Under the pieces are notes generated by a model, which ran no database searches, had not been told where the DNA came from, and saw nothing but the letters and a program-made list of their open reading frames with translations. A program made the position numbers and the translations under genes. A stretch of DNA of 64,000 bases from Alteromonadaceae bacterium Bs31 (GTDB lineage: Bacteria > Pseudomonadota > Gammaproteobacteria > Pseudomonadales > Cellvibrionaceae): NCBI GenBank assembly GCA_900177435.1, contig FXAI01000005.1, positions 47,897-111,896 on the forward strand. Reading direction: 5' to 3'. This document shows, one piece after another, positions 38,847-48,407 of this stretch (position 1 is the stretch's first letter; each line of letters opens with the position of its first letter).

Positions 38847-39616
38847 GTGCGTCGCTTAAGCTAAAAGAGCGTTGGGCCCTGGTAACGGAAAAGTTTTCTG
38901 GCTTACAGATGCGCGAAAAGATATTGGTGGCGGCGTCTATTCTTCTTGTCATTTATCTAATCTGGAGCATGGCCATTGCCGCGCCATTGGATAAAAAGCG
39001 TGACCAATTGGTAAAACGTTTTGAAGGCGCTAACCGAGAACTGCAACTGCTAACAGCGCAAGAAAAAGTGATGGTAAAGGCGCTGAGCTCTGACCCAAAT
39101 GCAGCTAAAAGGCGCGAAGTGCTGCGGCTGGAGAGACAGCTGGAATCTGCAGACTTAAAGTTACAGCAGATGTCCGTTGGTCTGCTGGCGGCAGAAGATC
39201 TTCCGCAGGTGCTTCACGATGTGTTGGCACAATCCAGCCGCATGCGATTACTGGGTATGCAATCCATCGCACCGCGAAAATTGGAACTGCTCGCGCAAGA
39301 GGAACAGGAAGAGAGCGCAAGCGAGACGGATGAAGAGGCTGAAGCTGTGGCAAAGGTAGAGACCAGTCAAGCTACCAGTGACGCAGAGAAAGCCCTTCTT
39401 GAAGAAGAGCAAATCGTTGGCGTTTACAAACACGCGGTGCGTGTGTCTCTGCAGGGTGAATATTTTTCAGTAGTCAAATATTTAAAGAGTCTTGAAGCCT
39501 TACCCTGGCGATTTTACTGGGAGTTTATTGACTACGAAGTAGACGCATACCCCAGCGCAAAAATTACTCTTGAGGTGTATACCCTGTCTACGAGTAAGGG
39601 GGTGCTGGGTGTTTAG
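38843..39616 (+). CDS. mshJ: MSHA biogenesis protein MshJ (PilO-like)
   Basis: 257 residues from GTG 38843 in a GTGA overlap. One transmembrane helix (about 28-47), a coiled coil to about 110, an acidic insert (EEQEESASETDEEAEA), and a PilO-like end (VSLQGEYFSVVKYLKSLEALPWRFYW). It links the inner-membrane platform to the secretin. Confidence 0.88.
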   Translation: MSASLKLKERWALVTEKFSGLQMREKILVAASILLVIYLIWSMAIAAPLDKKRDQLVKRFEGANRELQLLTAQEKVMVKALSSDPNAAKRREVLRLERQLESADLKLQQMSVGLLAAEDLPQVLHDVLAQSSRMRLLGMQSIAPRKLELLAQEEQEESASETDEEAEAVAKVETSQATSDAEKALLEEEQIVGVYKHAVRVSLQGEYFSVVKYLKSLEALPWRFYWEFIDYEVDAYPSAKITLEVYTLSTSKGVLGV

Positions 39617-39923
39617 GCTTGGGCTGATTTGTCTTTCGATGATAGCTAGCGGGCTTGTGTTGGCTGAAAAAACCACCTTGCGCGATCCAACTACACCCTT
39701 GGGCTTTGAGAAAAAAGCGGTGCTTACGCAGCTGAGCTTGCAAGCTATTTACAAGAGCGCAGACCGCTTGGAGGCCATTGTAAACGGCCGATTGGTTCGT
39801 GAGGGCGATGTTGTTCAGGGTGCGACAATAGTCGCTATTGGTGAAAAAAGTGTTGTTTACAAGCGTAGCGGTGTTACCAGTACTGTTAGGCTTAGACCGA
39901 CGATTGTTAAGTCCAGGAATTAA
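39609..39923 (+). CDS. mshK: MSHA biogenesis protein MshK (PilP-like)
   Basis: 104 residues from GTG 39609, which overlaps mshJ by eight bases and gives a signal peptide ending VLA. LRDPTTPLGF and LQAIYKSADRLEAIVNGRLVREGD are typical of MshK, a small periplasmic PilP/GspC-like protein that contacts the secretin. An earlier ATG (39570) would lie inside mshJ and lose the signal peptide. Confidence 0.85.
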   Translation: MFRLGLICLSMIASGLVLAEKTTLRDPTTPLGFEKKAVLTQLSLQAIYKSADRLEAIVNGRLVREGDVVQGATIVAIGEKSVVYKRSGVTSTVRLRPTIVKSRN

Positions 39924-39924
39924 T

Positions 39925-41679
39925 GTGCAGCGAAAAAAAACTATGACAGCTTTTTTTGATTCGATCCGAATAATTTTGGCGGTGCTTGCGCTATTTGTTT
40001 TGTATTCCTGCTCGAGCGTGCCTCAGGAAAAAACGGCAGCGGAGGAGATGATGGGCAATGTTGTTGATGCCCATGAAACATACAAATCTGAGCAAATTGA
40101 GCAGGTGCCGGAAGAAATATCTGCCGGCCTTTTGTCTAGTGCAGCCGGGTTGGGTACCAATAAACGGCAAACAAAAAAACAGGCAGAACGTTTTAATATT
40201 TCGGTTAATCAGGTACCTGCCCGCACCTTCTTCTTAAGCCTTGTTGCAGACTCTGGAACAAATGTGGTCGCTCACCCGGAAGTCAGTGGTTTTATTTCCC
40301 TGGAACTGAAAAACGTTACCATTCAGGAAGTGCTTGACGTCACCCGCGATGTGTACGGCTATGAATACAAATTCGGCAACGGAATATACACCATTTATTC
40401 GCGTAAATTGCGCACAGAAGTCTTCCCCATCAACTACCTGGATGTGAAACGTGTTGGTGTGACAGACACCAATATTAGCATTGGTCAAATAGGTTCAAAC
40501 TCCGGGGGCAACAATTCAAGAAATGGCAATTCGTCATCTGGCAATAGCAATAGCGGCGGATCAGGCGAGTCCAGTAACTTGCTGAGCTATATAGACACGG
40601 GTGGTTCACAAAACAGCAGTTCACGCAATACCGGCCTTAGCCCAGGTGCGCGAGTACAAACCTTAAATACTACGGATTTCTGGGGTGCTATTCAGAAAAC
40701 CATAGAAGCAATTGTGGGCGGCGATGAAGAAGGTCGAATGGTGATGACCAACCCGCAAGCAGGTTTGGTTGTAGTAAAAGCGCTACCTAATGAATTAAGT
40801 GCGGTTAGAAATTTTCTGGAACGTTCAGAACTAAGCGTTAAGCGACAGGTGGTGCTGGAAACGAAGATCCTCGAAGTTAAACTTAATGACGGCTTTCAAG
40901 CGGGCATTGATTGGAGCGCAATTGGTGGTGCTATTAGCATGTCGTCCACTACAACCGGTAGCGGAACACTGGGAGATGTGATCTTTCGACGAGAAGGTGC
41001 AACAGAGAGTGTTGTATCCACGGTTCTTGATGTTGTAGATATCACTCAGTTGCTAATGCTATTGGAAACACAAGGCAACGTTCAGGTACTTTCCAGCCCG
41101 AGAATTTCTACCGTAAATAACCAGAAAGCGATTATTCGTGTTGGTTCTGATGAGTTCTTCGTCACTGGTGTATCCAACAGTACAACCACCAGCGCCAGTA
41201 GTATTCAAAATATTCCCGAGATCGAGCTGGAGTCTTTCTTTAGTGGAATTGCTCTGGACGTTACCCCGCAAATTGCGGAAGACGGCAGTGTCATTCTTCA
41301 TGTTCATCCTATTGTGAGCAAAGTGGAAGACCAAATTAAAGACATTGATTTTGGCGATAATTCTTTTTCCTTGCCACTGGCTCTGCGGGATGTACGGGAG
41401 TCGGACAGTATTGTAAGGGCACAAAGTGGTCAAGTAGTCGTATTGGGGGGCTTAATGCAAGAGAGCACAATAGATGTTGCTGGTAAACGCCCCTTTATTG
41501 GTGACATTCCTGTAGTAAATGCCCTATTTAAAACCCGAGAAACCAAGCATATTAAAACGGAGCTGGTGATATTGATGCGCCCGATTGTTGTTGACGAAAA
41601 CACTTGGGAAGCAGAGCTTCAGCGCGCAAATAAGTCTATTAGTGGCATGTCTGAGGCTTACCGCAACCGCAACGACTAG
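39925..41679 (+). CDS. mshL: MSHA secretin MshL
   Basis: 584 residues from GTG 39925, chosen for AGGAA at 39915-39919 and the tight spacing to mshK; ATG 39943 is the alternative. Lipobox-like LYSC suggests a lipoprotein. N-domains (about 75-220), a Gly/Ser/Asn-rich spacer (GGNNSRNGNSSSGNSNSGGS), then the secretin core with VQVLSSPRISTVNNQKAIIRVG and GQVVVLGGLMQE. Forms the outer-membrane ring. Confidence 0.93.
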   Translation: MQRKKTMTAFFDSIRIILAVLALFVLYSCSSVPQEKTAAEEMMGNVVDAHETYKSEQIEQVPEEISAGLLSSAAGLGTNKRQTKKQAERFNISVNQVPARTFFLSLVADSGTNVVAHPEVSGFISLELKNVTIQEVLDVTRDVYGYEYKFGNGIYTIYSRKLRTEVFPINYLDVKRVGVTDTNISIGQIGSNSGGNNSRNGNSSSGNSNSGGSGESSNLLSYIDTGGSQNSSSRNTGLSPGARVQTLNTTDFWGAIQKTIEAIVGGDEEGRMVMTNPQAGLVVVKALPNELSAVRNFLERSELSVKRQVVLETKILEVKLNDGFQAGIDWSAIGGAISMSSTTTGSGTLGDVIFRREGATESVVSTVLDVVDITQLLMLLETQGNVQVLSSPRISTVNNQKAIIRVGSDEFFVTGVSNSTTTSASSIQNIPEIELESFFSGIALDVTPQIAEDGSVILHVHPIVSKVEDQIKDIDFGDNSFSLPLALRDVRESDSIVRAQSGQVVVLGGLMQESTIDVAGKRPFIGDIPVVNALFKTRETKHIKTELVILMRPIVVDENTWEAELQRANKSISGMSEAYRNRND

Positions 41680-41693
41680 AGAGCCTCTGAATT

Positions 41694-42557
41694 ATGTATC
41701 AACAACATTTCAAATTGGCTGAGCCGCCGTTTTCGCTAACGCCAGACACGCAGTTTTTTATCAATCAGCAAAGTCACCGGGATGCCTTAAACACGATGTT
41801 AGTGGCTTTGCAGCATTGTGAAGGTTTTATAAAAGTAGTTGGTGAAGTTGGTACGGGAAAAACATTACTGTGCAGGATTTTGTTATCCCGTCTGCGAAAC
41901 CATTTCGTTACTGCCTATATTCCCAACCCTTATCTCAACCCGGAAGAATTGAAGGCCTTTGTCGCTCAGGAAATAGGTGCAGACTATTCGCCCGATATGC
42001 AAGCGCATGTTCTGATGAGTTCCATCTATCGTAAGCTTATGCAGCTTGCTCATCACGGCAAGCAGGTGGTGCTTGTGGTGGATGAAGCGCAGGCAATGCC
42101 GCGTGAAACCATTGAAAGCTTGCGTTTATTGACCAATTTAGAAACGGAAAAGCGTAAATTATTGCAGGTGGTTATGTTTGGCCAGCCAGAGTTGGACACC
42201 CTGCTATCACGTCCTGATCTGCGCCAGCTTAAGCAGCGAATAATTTTTTCTGAATACCTCAAATCATTTTCTGAGCAGGGTGTGGCTGATTATGTTCGTC
42301 ATAGAATTGATTCTGCCGGAGGAAGTAAAGATTTATTTACACGCAGAGCGCTCTGGTTAATCAGCAAGGGTTCGGGTGGTATTCCGCGCTTGATCAATAT
42401 ACTTGCCCATAAAGCCCTTATTAGCTCATACGGCAAGGGCCTGAAGAGGGTGGGCGTAGCACAGGTAGCAGCGGCTATTTTCGATACCTCCGAAACGCGT
42501 TTCCCTGGAAAGCTCTTGGCTTGGCAGTATCGTCTGCCAGTTATAGGAGGCGCGTAG
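41694..42557 (+). CDS. mshM: MSHA biogenesis ATPase MshM (ExeA-like)
   Basis: 287-residue AAA+ ATPase: FKLAEPPFSLTPDTQFF, Walker A GEVGTGKT, Walker B VVLVVDEAQAMP, then FGQPELDTLL and SGGIPRLINILAHKAL. No peptidoglycan-binding tail, unlike the GspA at 56105. It follows mshL by 14 bases and precedes mshN by one. Confidence 0.93.
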   Translation: MYQQHFKLAEPPFSLTPDTQFFINQQSHRDALNTMLVALQHCEGFIKVVGEVGTGKTLLCRILLSRLRNHFVTAYIPNPYLNPEELKAFVAQEIGADYSPDMQAHVLMSSIYRKLMQLAHHGKQVVLVVDEAQAMPRETIESLRLLTNLETEKRKLLQVVMFGQPELDTLLSRPDLRQLKQRIIFSEYLKSFSEQGVADYVRHRIDSAGGSKDLFTRRALWLISKGSGGIPRLINILAHKALISSYGKGLKRVGVAQVAAAIFDTSETRFPGKLLAWQYRLPVIGGA

Positions 42558-42558
42558 T

Positions 42559-44118
42559 TTGAGCCTGATAAATGACACTCTCAGAGATCTGGACGCCCGA
42601 CATAAGCGGGAAGGCGCAGCGCTATTGGCTGCACCGGAGGCACAGGCGCGCAAGGGAAAAAGTAATTTCATTGTGCCGGGAGTTGTATTGCTAGGTGTAC
42701 TTTGCTTAGCCGTTTACTGGGCTTTGCCCTCCCATACGTCTTACACCACCGATACTTCGGCGGAGCATTTGAGTCGCGAGAGTGCTTCCAGTGAACAGCC
42801 AGATCAGAATGAACAGCTAGAAAGGAAACAACAGAAAGCGCCGCGGGCCTTCACGGCAGAAAGCGATAAACTGGTTTCCCAGGTTGAATCTGATGTACCT
42901 GAAAGCATAAACGCAGCAGGAGGGCTAACAAGTCTGGAGAGCAGCCCGGCGATTGAGCAAACAAGCCAAGACCTCACAAATAATGCCCCTGAGAGCCCAG
43001 GGGCTGCGGGTGCTGGGAAGCCAGCGATTGAACTCGTTGTCAGAGAGCTAAACAATGAAGCGGCAACAGCAATCAGCAAGGAAAAGCAGCTGTTAGAAAA
43101 AGCCAGTATCGCTCTGGCTAGAAATCGTTTAACGCTTCCTGCAGAGGACAATGCCTACCATTTTTATTCATTACTGATGCAGGAATATCCGCAATCGATT
43201 GAGGCAGAAAAAGGTATTGAGCGCATTGAATCCCGTTATAAGGAGCTGTTGGAGCTGGCGCTACACAATAATGATGCTAAGCGCCTGCAGCACCTGCTTG
43301 CTCGCGTGGATAGTGTCCAGTTGAGGGTCTCCGGCATTGAGCATTATCGGAGCGCAGCGACCCGCTTGGCGGAACAACATCAAACGAAACTGGCAGAGCA
43401 AACCCGGCCCGTAAAAACAAAAGCTTTAGCGCAGAGTGAAGATAAAACCGGCAGTATGTCGGTAAGTATCGCTAAAACACTTGCCACTCAAGATCGCTTG
43501 TTATCTCAGCGACAAATGGAGGCATACAATGCTGGCCAGGTGATAGAAGCAAAGAGCGCACTTGAGCAGTTTGTCGCCGCTAAGCCTTCTGCTGTACTGA
43601 GCCGTCTGGCACTGTTCGATATTTATTTAAGAGAAAACGCTATTCAACAGGCGGATGCATTACGTCGTCAGGCTTTTAAAGGCTCGGTCTTACACGATTA
43701 CATGCAAGCCAAATTATTTATCGCAAAAGAGCAGTTCCTGTCTGCCAGAAACATGCTGGAACAGCATAATTTTTCAGAGATACAGCTTCTTTATAGCTCC
43801 GGGCAAATGGATCAAGTTTTCTTTGAGCAATATAACAGCTTGTTAGCGGCGCTTTATCAGCAGCAAAAAGAACACCTGCTGGCCGCAGAGCGCTATCAAC
43901 TCTTGGTGAGCGTGGATGTCGTAAATGCGCAATACTGGCTTGGCTACGCTCTCTCTTCAGATTCGCTGGGGCACAAGCAAAACGCCCTTAGGGCCTACGA
44001 GCAAGTACTCAGGCTGGGTGATGTAGACAAAAAAGCCCAGCGCTATGTGGTTCAACGACAGGCCAGCTTGCACCAGGAGTTACGTCAGAATATTGCTGGA
44101 GCATCGGTCTCGCCATGA
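42559..44118 (+). CDS. mshN: MSHA biogenesis TPR protein MshN
   Basis: 519 residues from TTG 42559, set by GGAGG at 42546-42550 and the family start SLINDTLRDLDARH. One transmembrane helix (about 38-55), a long polar segment (60-170), then helical TPR-like repeats (about 330-510) that may hold partner proteins. Overlaps mshE by four bases (ATGA). Confidence 0.88.
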   Translation: MSLINDTLRDLDARHKREGAALLAAPEAQARKGKSNFIVPGVVLLGVLCLAVYWALPSHTSYTTDTSAEHLSRESASSEQPDQNEQLERKQQKAPRAFTAESDKLVSQVESDVPESINAAGGLTSLESSPAIEQTSQDLTNNAPESPGAAGAGKPAIELVVRELNNEAATAISKEKQLLEKASIALARNRLTLPAEDNAYHFYSLLMQEYPQSIEAEKGIERIESRYKELLELALHNNDAKRLQHLLARVDSVQLRVSGIEHYRSAATRLAEQHQTKLAEQTRPVKTKALAQSEDKTGSMSVSIAKTLATQDRLLSQRQMEAYNAGQVIEAKSALEQFVAAKPSAVLSRLALFDIYLRENAIQQADALRRQAFKGSVLHDYMQAKLFIAKEQFLSARNMLEQHNFSEIQLLYSSGQMDQVFFEQYNSLLAALYQQQKEHLLAAERYQLLVSVDVVNAQYWLGYALSSDSLGHKQNALRAYEQVLRLGDVDKKAQRYVVQRQASLHQELRQNIAGASVSP

Positions 44119-45869
44119 ATAGTGATAAGAAACGAATTCGTCTTGGCGATTTGCTGGTCGCCCAGCAAATTATTACCCAGGATCAATTAGAGCTGGCGTT
44201 AAAAGAGCAGAAAAAAACTGGCCGTAAGCTCGGCCGGCAGCTCATCGAAATGGGTGCCGTTGAAGAAAATACACTACTTTCGCTTCTTTCCCGGCAGCTG
44301 GATATCCCCTTTATTGAACTCAAGCAATACCGTTTTGATCGCGACCTGGTGGCATCCCTGCCGGAATCCCTGGCTCGTCGTTATCGGGTAATTATATTAA
44401 AGGAGGATGCCGACGGAATATTGTTGGGCATGTCCGACCCCACAGACATATTTGGCCTTGATGAGCTACAAGCGGTAATCAACAAGCCGATTAAAACTGC
44501 GGTGGTGCGGGAATCGGAACTACTGGATATTCTTGACATTGCCTACAGCCGCGCTGACGAAATTGCATCGCTTGCGGAGCAGTTGGACGAAGAGCTTGAG
44601 GCTGACTCCGTTGACCTCTCTGATATTGTTACCGATGCGGCAGACAGTGATGCACCTGTCGTAAAAATGCTACAAAAAATATTTGAAGAAGCCATTAGCA
44701 CCAAGGCTTCGGATATTCATATAGAACCGGATGAGGCTGTACTGCGTATTCGGCAGCGCATTGATGGTGTTCTGGTTGAGCAAGTGATGAATGAAAAACG
44801 TATTGCCGGTGCGCTGGTGGTTCGTTTAAAACTCATGTCGAACCTAGATATCGCTGAAAAACGCCTGCCCCAGGACGGACGATTTAATCTCAGGGTAAGT
44901 GGTAGAAATATCGATGTTCGCTTGTCTACCATGCCGGTTCAGTTTGGTGAATCTGTAGTCATGCGTATTCTTGACCATACTGAGGGTGTGCGCAGTCTGG
45001 AACGCGTTGGTATGCCAGTAAACTATATTAAAAGGTTTAGGCATATCATTTCCCGGCCCCACGGTTTGGTGCTGGTAACCGGGCCCACCGGTAGCGGTAA
45101 AACCACCACCCTCTATGGTGCATTATCCGAATTAAATACTTCGGAAACGAAAATAATTACCGTGGAAGACCCGGTTGAGTATCGGCTGCCGAGAATTAGT
45201 CAGGTGCAGGTGCATGAAAAAATCGGGCTGGATTTTGGCACTGTATTGCGTGCAACTCTGCGACAAGACCCGGATATTTTGCTGGTGGGTGAGATTCGAG
45301 ATGCGGAGTCTGCCGAAATTGCTTTACGCGCCGCCATGACAGGCCACCTGGTTTTATCCACGCTACACACCAACGATGCGGTTACCTCCGCGCTGCGTTT
45401 GGTGGATATGGGAGTGGATCCGTATCTTGTTGCCTCCAGTTTAAAAGCGATTATTGCGCAACGCCTGGTGAGGCGTATTTGTGAAAGCTGTGTGCAAGAC
45501 CACGTGCTTAGCGAAATAGAGAATAACCTGCTTCGCTCTATTACTCGCGGTCATGATTTATCGAAAGCTAAGTTTAGAAAGGGCGTTGGCTGTTCCCATT
45601 GCTACAACACGGGATACCGCGGGCGGATAGGTGTCTTTGAATTGTTGGAAATTAATAGTGCCATGGCAAATGCGCTGCGTGATAACAGCGTAAGGGAGTT
45701 TAACGACGCCGCCCATAGAGAAGCCAGCTATAGACCGCTTAGTGCCAGTGCGCTGGATTTTGCTATGGAGGGAATAACAACTCTTGAAGAAGTGATAAGA
45801 GTCTCCGCTCAAATAGAAGATGAGAGTCTGGCGGAGGTTGCAGACTACACCGATGATAAAACTGAGTAA
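44115..45869 (+). CDS. mshE: MSHA extension ATPase MshE with c-di-GMP-binding MshEN domain
   Basis: 584 residues. The N-terminus holds two tandem MshEN motifs: RLGDLLVAQQIITQDQLELAL..Q and KLGRQLIEMGAVEENTLLSLL..Q, which bind c-di-GMP in Vibrio MshE. The first keeps Arg; the second starts with Lys instead of Arg. The GspE ATPase core has Walker A GPTGSGKTT, the Asp box ITVEDPVEYRL, Walker B ILLVGEIRDAESAEIAL, a His box STLHTNDA and a four-Cys zinc site (CESC, CSHC). Powers pilus extension. c-di-GMP control is inferred from the motif match. Confidence 0.95.
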   Translation: MNSDKKRIRLGDLLVAQQIITQDQLELALKEQKKTGRKLGRQLIEMGAVEENTLLSLLSRQLDIPFIELKQYRFDRDLVASLPESLARRYRVIILKEDADGILLGMSDPTDIFGLDELQAVINKPIKTAVVRESELLDILDIAYSRADEIASLAEQLDEELEADSVDLSDIVTDAADSDAPVVKMLQKIFEEAISTKASDIHIEPDEAVLRIRQRIDGVLVEQVMNEKRIAGALVVRLKLMSNLDIAEKRLPQDGRFNLRVSGRNIDVRLSTMPVQFGESVVMRILDHTEGVRSLERVGMPVNYIKRFRHIISRPHGLVLVTGPTGSGKTTTLYGALSELNTSETKIITVEDPVEYRLPRISQVQVHEKIGLDFGTVLRATLRQDPDILLVGEIRDAESAEIALRAAMTGHLVLSTLHTNDAVTSALRLVDMGVDPYLVASSLKAIIAQRLVRRICESCVQDHVLSEIENNLLRSITRGHDLSKAKFRKGVGCSHCYNTGYRGRIGVFELLEINSAMANALRDNSVREFNDAAHREASYRPLSASALDFAMEGITTLEEVIRVSAQIEDESLAEVADYTDDKTE

Positions 45870-45877
45870 GCGCAGAG

Positions 45878-47107
45878 ATGCCTGAATTTAAATTTGAAGG
45901 TCGCTCCAGCCAAGGGCTGGTAGTTGATGGGCAATTGTCTGCAGCATCTGTAGACGCGGTTGCTGCACAATTGGCCGGGCGTGGAATTACGCCGGTAAAA
46001 ATATCTGAGGTTTCTCTAGGCGCTTCCTATTTAAAGAAAATTGACAGCTTGCTGGGTGCCGATAAAGTTACAGTGGTGGATCTGGTAATGTTTTGTCGAC
46101 AGATGTATACCATCACCAGAGCCGGTATTCCCTTAACCCGAGGTATAAGGGGTTTGGCTGCCAGTATCCGACATGAACATTTTCGCGATGTTCTTAATGA
46201 TGTTGCCGACAGGTTGGAAACCGGTCTGAGCCTCTCTCGCGCTATGCGCCATCACCCCAAGGTATTCAACCCTCTGTTCGTTAGTATGATCAATGTGGGG
46301 GAGACCAGTGGTTCCCTTGATGAAATATTTCGCCAGGTTGGTTTTTACCTGGAGCGGGATGAAGATACCCGCAAGCAGGTAAAGTCTGCCATGCGCTACC
46401 CTTCTTTCGTAATGGTGGCTCTGGGGGCCGCACTGCTGGTTATCAATATCTACGTTATTCCTCCTTTTGCCGAAATGTTTTCGCAGTTTGGTGCGGAGTT
46501 GCCCATCGTCACCAAGATTTTAATTGGCACCTCAAATCTGTTTATACACTACTGGGTTTTTATGATTATCGGCTTGTTTGCTGGAATTGGCGCCTGGTTT
46601 ACTTACCTTAACAGCGACAAGGGGGCAGTCGATTGGGGTAGGCGAAAATTAAAGTTACCTATCGTTGGCAGTTTAGTGGAGCGTGCATCGATGGCTCGTT
46701 ATGCCCGTGGTTTTAGCCTTATGCTGAGAGCCGGCGTACCCATCACTCAAGCGCTTAACCTTTGCGCAGCGGCAATCGACAATCCTTATTTGTCAAATAA
46801 AATCATCAAAATTCGCGAAGGCGTAGAGCGCGGAGATACGCTCTTACGCACACACTTACAGGCTGAACTATTTACCCCTCTGGTGCTGCAAATGGTGGCT
46901 GTAGGTGAAGAGAGCGGCCAGGTGGAGCAATTGCTTACAGAAGTGGCAGAATTCTATGAGCGGGAAGTGGAATACGATTTAAAAACCCTCACCGACAGAA
47001 TAGAACCTATATTAATTGTAATAATGGCCGCTTTTGTTACTGTTCTGGCTTTAGGTATTTTTCTGCCAATGTGGAGCATGTATGACGTGCAGACAGGTGC
47101 AGGATAA
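45878..47107 (+). CDS. mshG: MSHA inner-membrane platform protein MshG (GspF/PilC family)
   Basis: 409 residues, two GspF domains with MVDLVMFCRQMYTITRAGIPLTRGIRGLA and the mirrored RYARGFSLMLRAGVPITQALNLCA, INVGETSGSLDEIFRQV and AVGEESGQVEQLL, and three transmembrane segments. It couples the ATPase to pilus assembly. Confidence 0.95.
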   Translation: MPEFKFEGRSSQGLVVDGQLSAASVDAVAAQLAGRGITPVKISEVSLGASYLKKIDSLLGADKVTVVDLVMFCRQMYTITRAGIPLTRGIRGLAASIRHEHFRDVLNDVADRLETGLSLSRAMRHHPKVFNPLFVSMINVGETSGSLDEIFRQVGFYLERDEDTRKQVKSAMRYPSFVMVALGAALLVINIYVIPPFAEMFSQFGAELPIVTKILIGTSNLFIHYWVFMIIGLFAGIGAWFTYLNSDKGAVDWGRRKLKLPIVGSLVERASMARYARGFSLMLRAGVPITQALNLCAAAIDNPYLSNKIIKIREGVERGDTLLRTHLQAELFTPLVLQMVAVGEESGQVEQLLTEVAEFYEREVEYDLKTLTDRIEPILIVIMAAFVTVLALGIFLPMWSMYDVQTGAG

Positions 47108-47214
47108 ACCCATTTTTGCTGGCGGGCATGTACTGGCGGTTCAATGAAAAACCTCAGAATATCTCGTTTTTTTGCTGATAAATATTTCGTTAAAGAGTTT
47201 GAACAACATTCACC

Positions 47215-47772
47215 ATGGCCGAAAACATGAATCATTCGTTTTCATCTTTTGATAAAGCCAAGGGTTTTAGCTTGTTCGAGCTGGCTATTGTTCTGGTAGT
47301 GGTTGGAATACTAGTGTATTCCGGATATCGCTATTATCTCTCCACCATCGATCACTCCAAATACTCACTAATAAAATTTCAAGCCGCCACTTTTTCCCGC
47401 ACGGTAAATAATCTCTATGGGCAGGCCAAGGTGTTGGGGCTCAAAGACGTTCAACTAATGCAGTCCGTCATTTATTTGAACGAAAAGGGATGGCCCGCCA
47501 GTGCCGATAATAATTCATCACTCAAATCTTATAACCAAAGTCCCGAAGAATGTGAAAGCTTATGGCATGGTATTTTTAATAATGCACCGCGCACAGTTAT
47601 TGCAGGCAGTGATCGGGATAAAAACAAAAGCGTTCGAAAAGATTTTAGAATTTACTCAATAAACGGTCGTATTTGCCGATATGAGTTAGCAAGAAAGCAG
47701 GAAGAGGCGTATTTCTTCGACTATGATCTAAGTACCGGTGAAGTTAATGTGCACGGCTCGTTAAAGCATTGA
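47215..47772 (+). CDS. Prepilin-type protein in the mshF/mshB position
   Basis: 185 residues; the start may be ATG 47215 or 47227. Prepilin cleavage motif KG|FSLFELAIVLVVVGILV with Glu5, then a body with two Cys (ESPEECESLWH and GRICRYE regions). The GWPASADNN and CESLWHGIFNNAPR phrases resemble MshF. Vibrio carries both mshF and mshB here; only one gene is present, so its identity as MshF or MshB is open. Confidence 0.7.
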   Translation: MAENMNHSFSSFDKAKGFSLFELAIVLVVVGILVYSGYRYYLSTIDHSKYSLIKFQAATFSRTVNNLYGQAKVLGLKDVQLMQSVIYLNEKGWPASADNNSSLKSYNQSPEECESLWHGIFNNAPRTVIAGSDRDKNKSVRKDFRIYSINGRICRYELARKQEEAYFFDYDLSTGEVNVHGSLKH

Positions 47773-47834
47773 TTTTGCAGTAAATATAGAGGCCAATTGT
47801 TTGACGGAATTTGGCTGGGTTATAGAGATTTTAT

Positions 47835-47886
47835 GCGCCTGTCAAAAGATTGACGGGCGCAGCAAAGCCAGTGACCTCTGCTTTGC
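47835..47886 (+). other. Two hairpins in the mshA leader
   Basis: GCGCCTGTCA-AAAGAT-TGACGGGCGC (47835-47860, one G-U pair) and GCAAAGC-N11-GCTTTGC (47862-47886) stand side by side between the prepilin gene and mshA. No T-run follows, so they are not typical terminators; they may guard the 5' end of mshA mRNA. Confidence 0.55.
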
Positions 47887-47929
47887 AAACCACTTAATTA
47901 CTTATTAGTTTATGTTTGGAGATAGATCT

Positions 47930-48367
47930 ATGTCAAAACAACAATCAGGTTTTACATTAATCGAACTGATTGCAGTACTGGTTATTCTGGGTATCCTTGC
48001 GGCCACTGCTGTCCCCCGATTTATTGACCTTTCTGACGAAGCGCAAGACGCGGCAGTGGCAAGTATTGCCGGTAGCCTGGAGAGTGCGTCGGCGTTGAAT
48101 CACGCGGTGGATATTGCTAATGAGGCAGGTTTAACAAGTGATACATTTTACGATATTGGCGACTGTGTTGACGCAGAGCGCTTGCTGTCTAAAAATCTTG
48201 AGGCTAAGTATGTTATTACCGCCGGAACAACAGTCGGTGACAAAGTATCTGTAACCTGCACCTTGGGCGCTTTTGCACTGGATAGTGGCGGAGCCGCAAC
48301 AGGTACCGCGCTAGCTACAGCCGATTTTGCCGTGATAGGTGCAGCCGGTGGTGTAGCAGTTCCATAG
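47930..48367 (+). CDS. mshA: MSHA major pilin MshA
   Basis: 145 residues from ATG 47930, preceded by GGAGA at 47917-47921; an ATG at 47912 has no such site. A seven-residue leader is cut at SG|FTLIELIAVLVILGILAATA, with Glu5. Body: AVPRFIDLSDEAQDAAV is typical MshA, with a Cys pair (GDCVDAER and VTCTLG) that closes the D-loop. 157 bases separate it from the gene before it, the largest gap in the operon, with two hairpins. Confidence 0.93.
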   Translation: MSKQQSGFTLIELIAVLVILGILAATAVPRFIDLSDEAQDAAVASIAGSLESASALNHAVDIANEAGLTSDTFYDIGDCVDAERLLSKNLEAKYVITAGTTVGDKVSVTCTLGAFALDSGGAATGTALATADFAVIGAAGGVAVP

Positions 48368-48407
48368 CAGTTCCAACACCCTAAATAATTGATATATAGA
48401 GCTCTAC

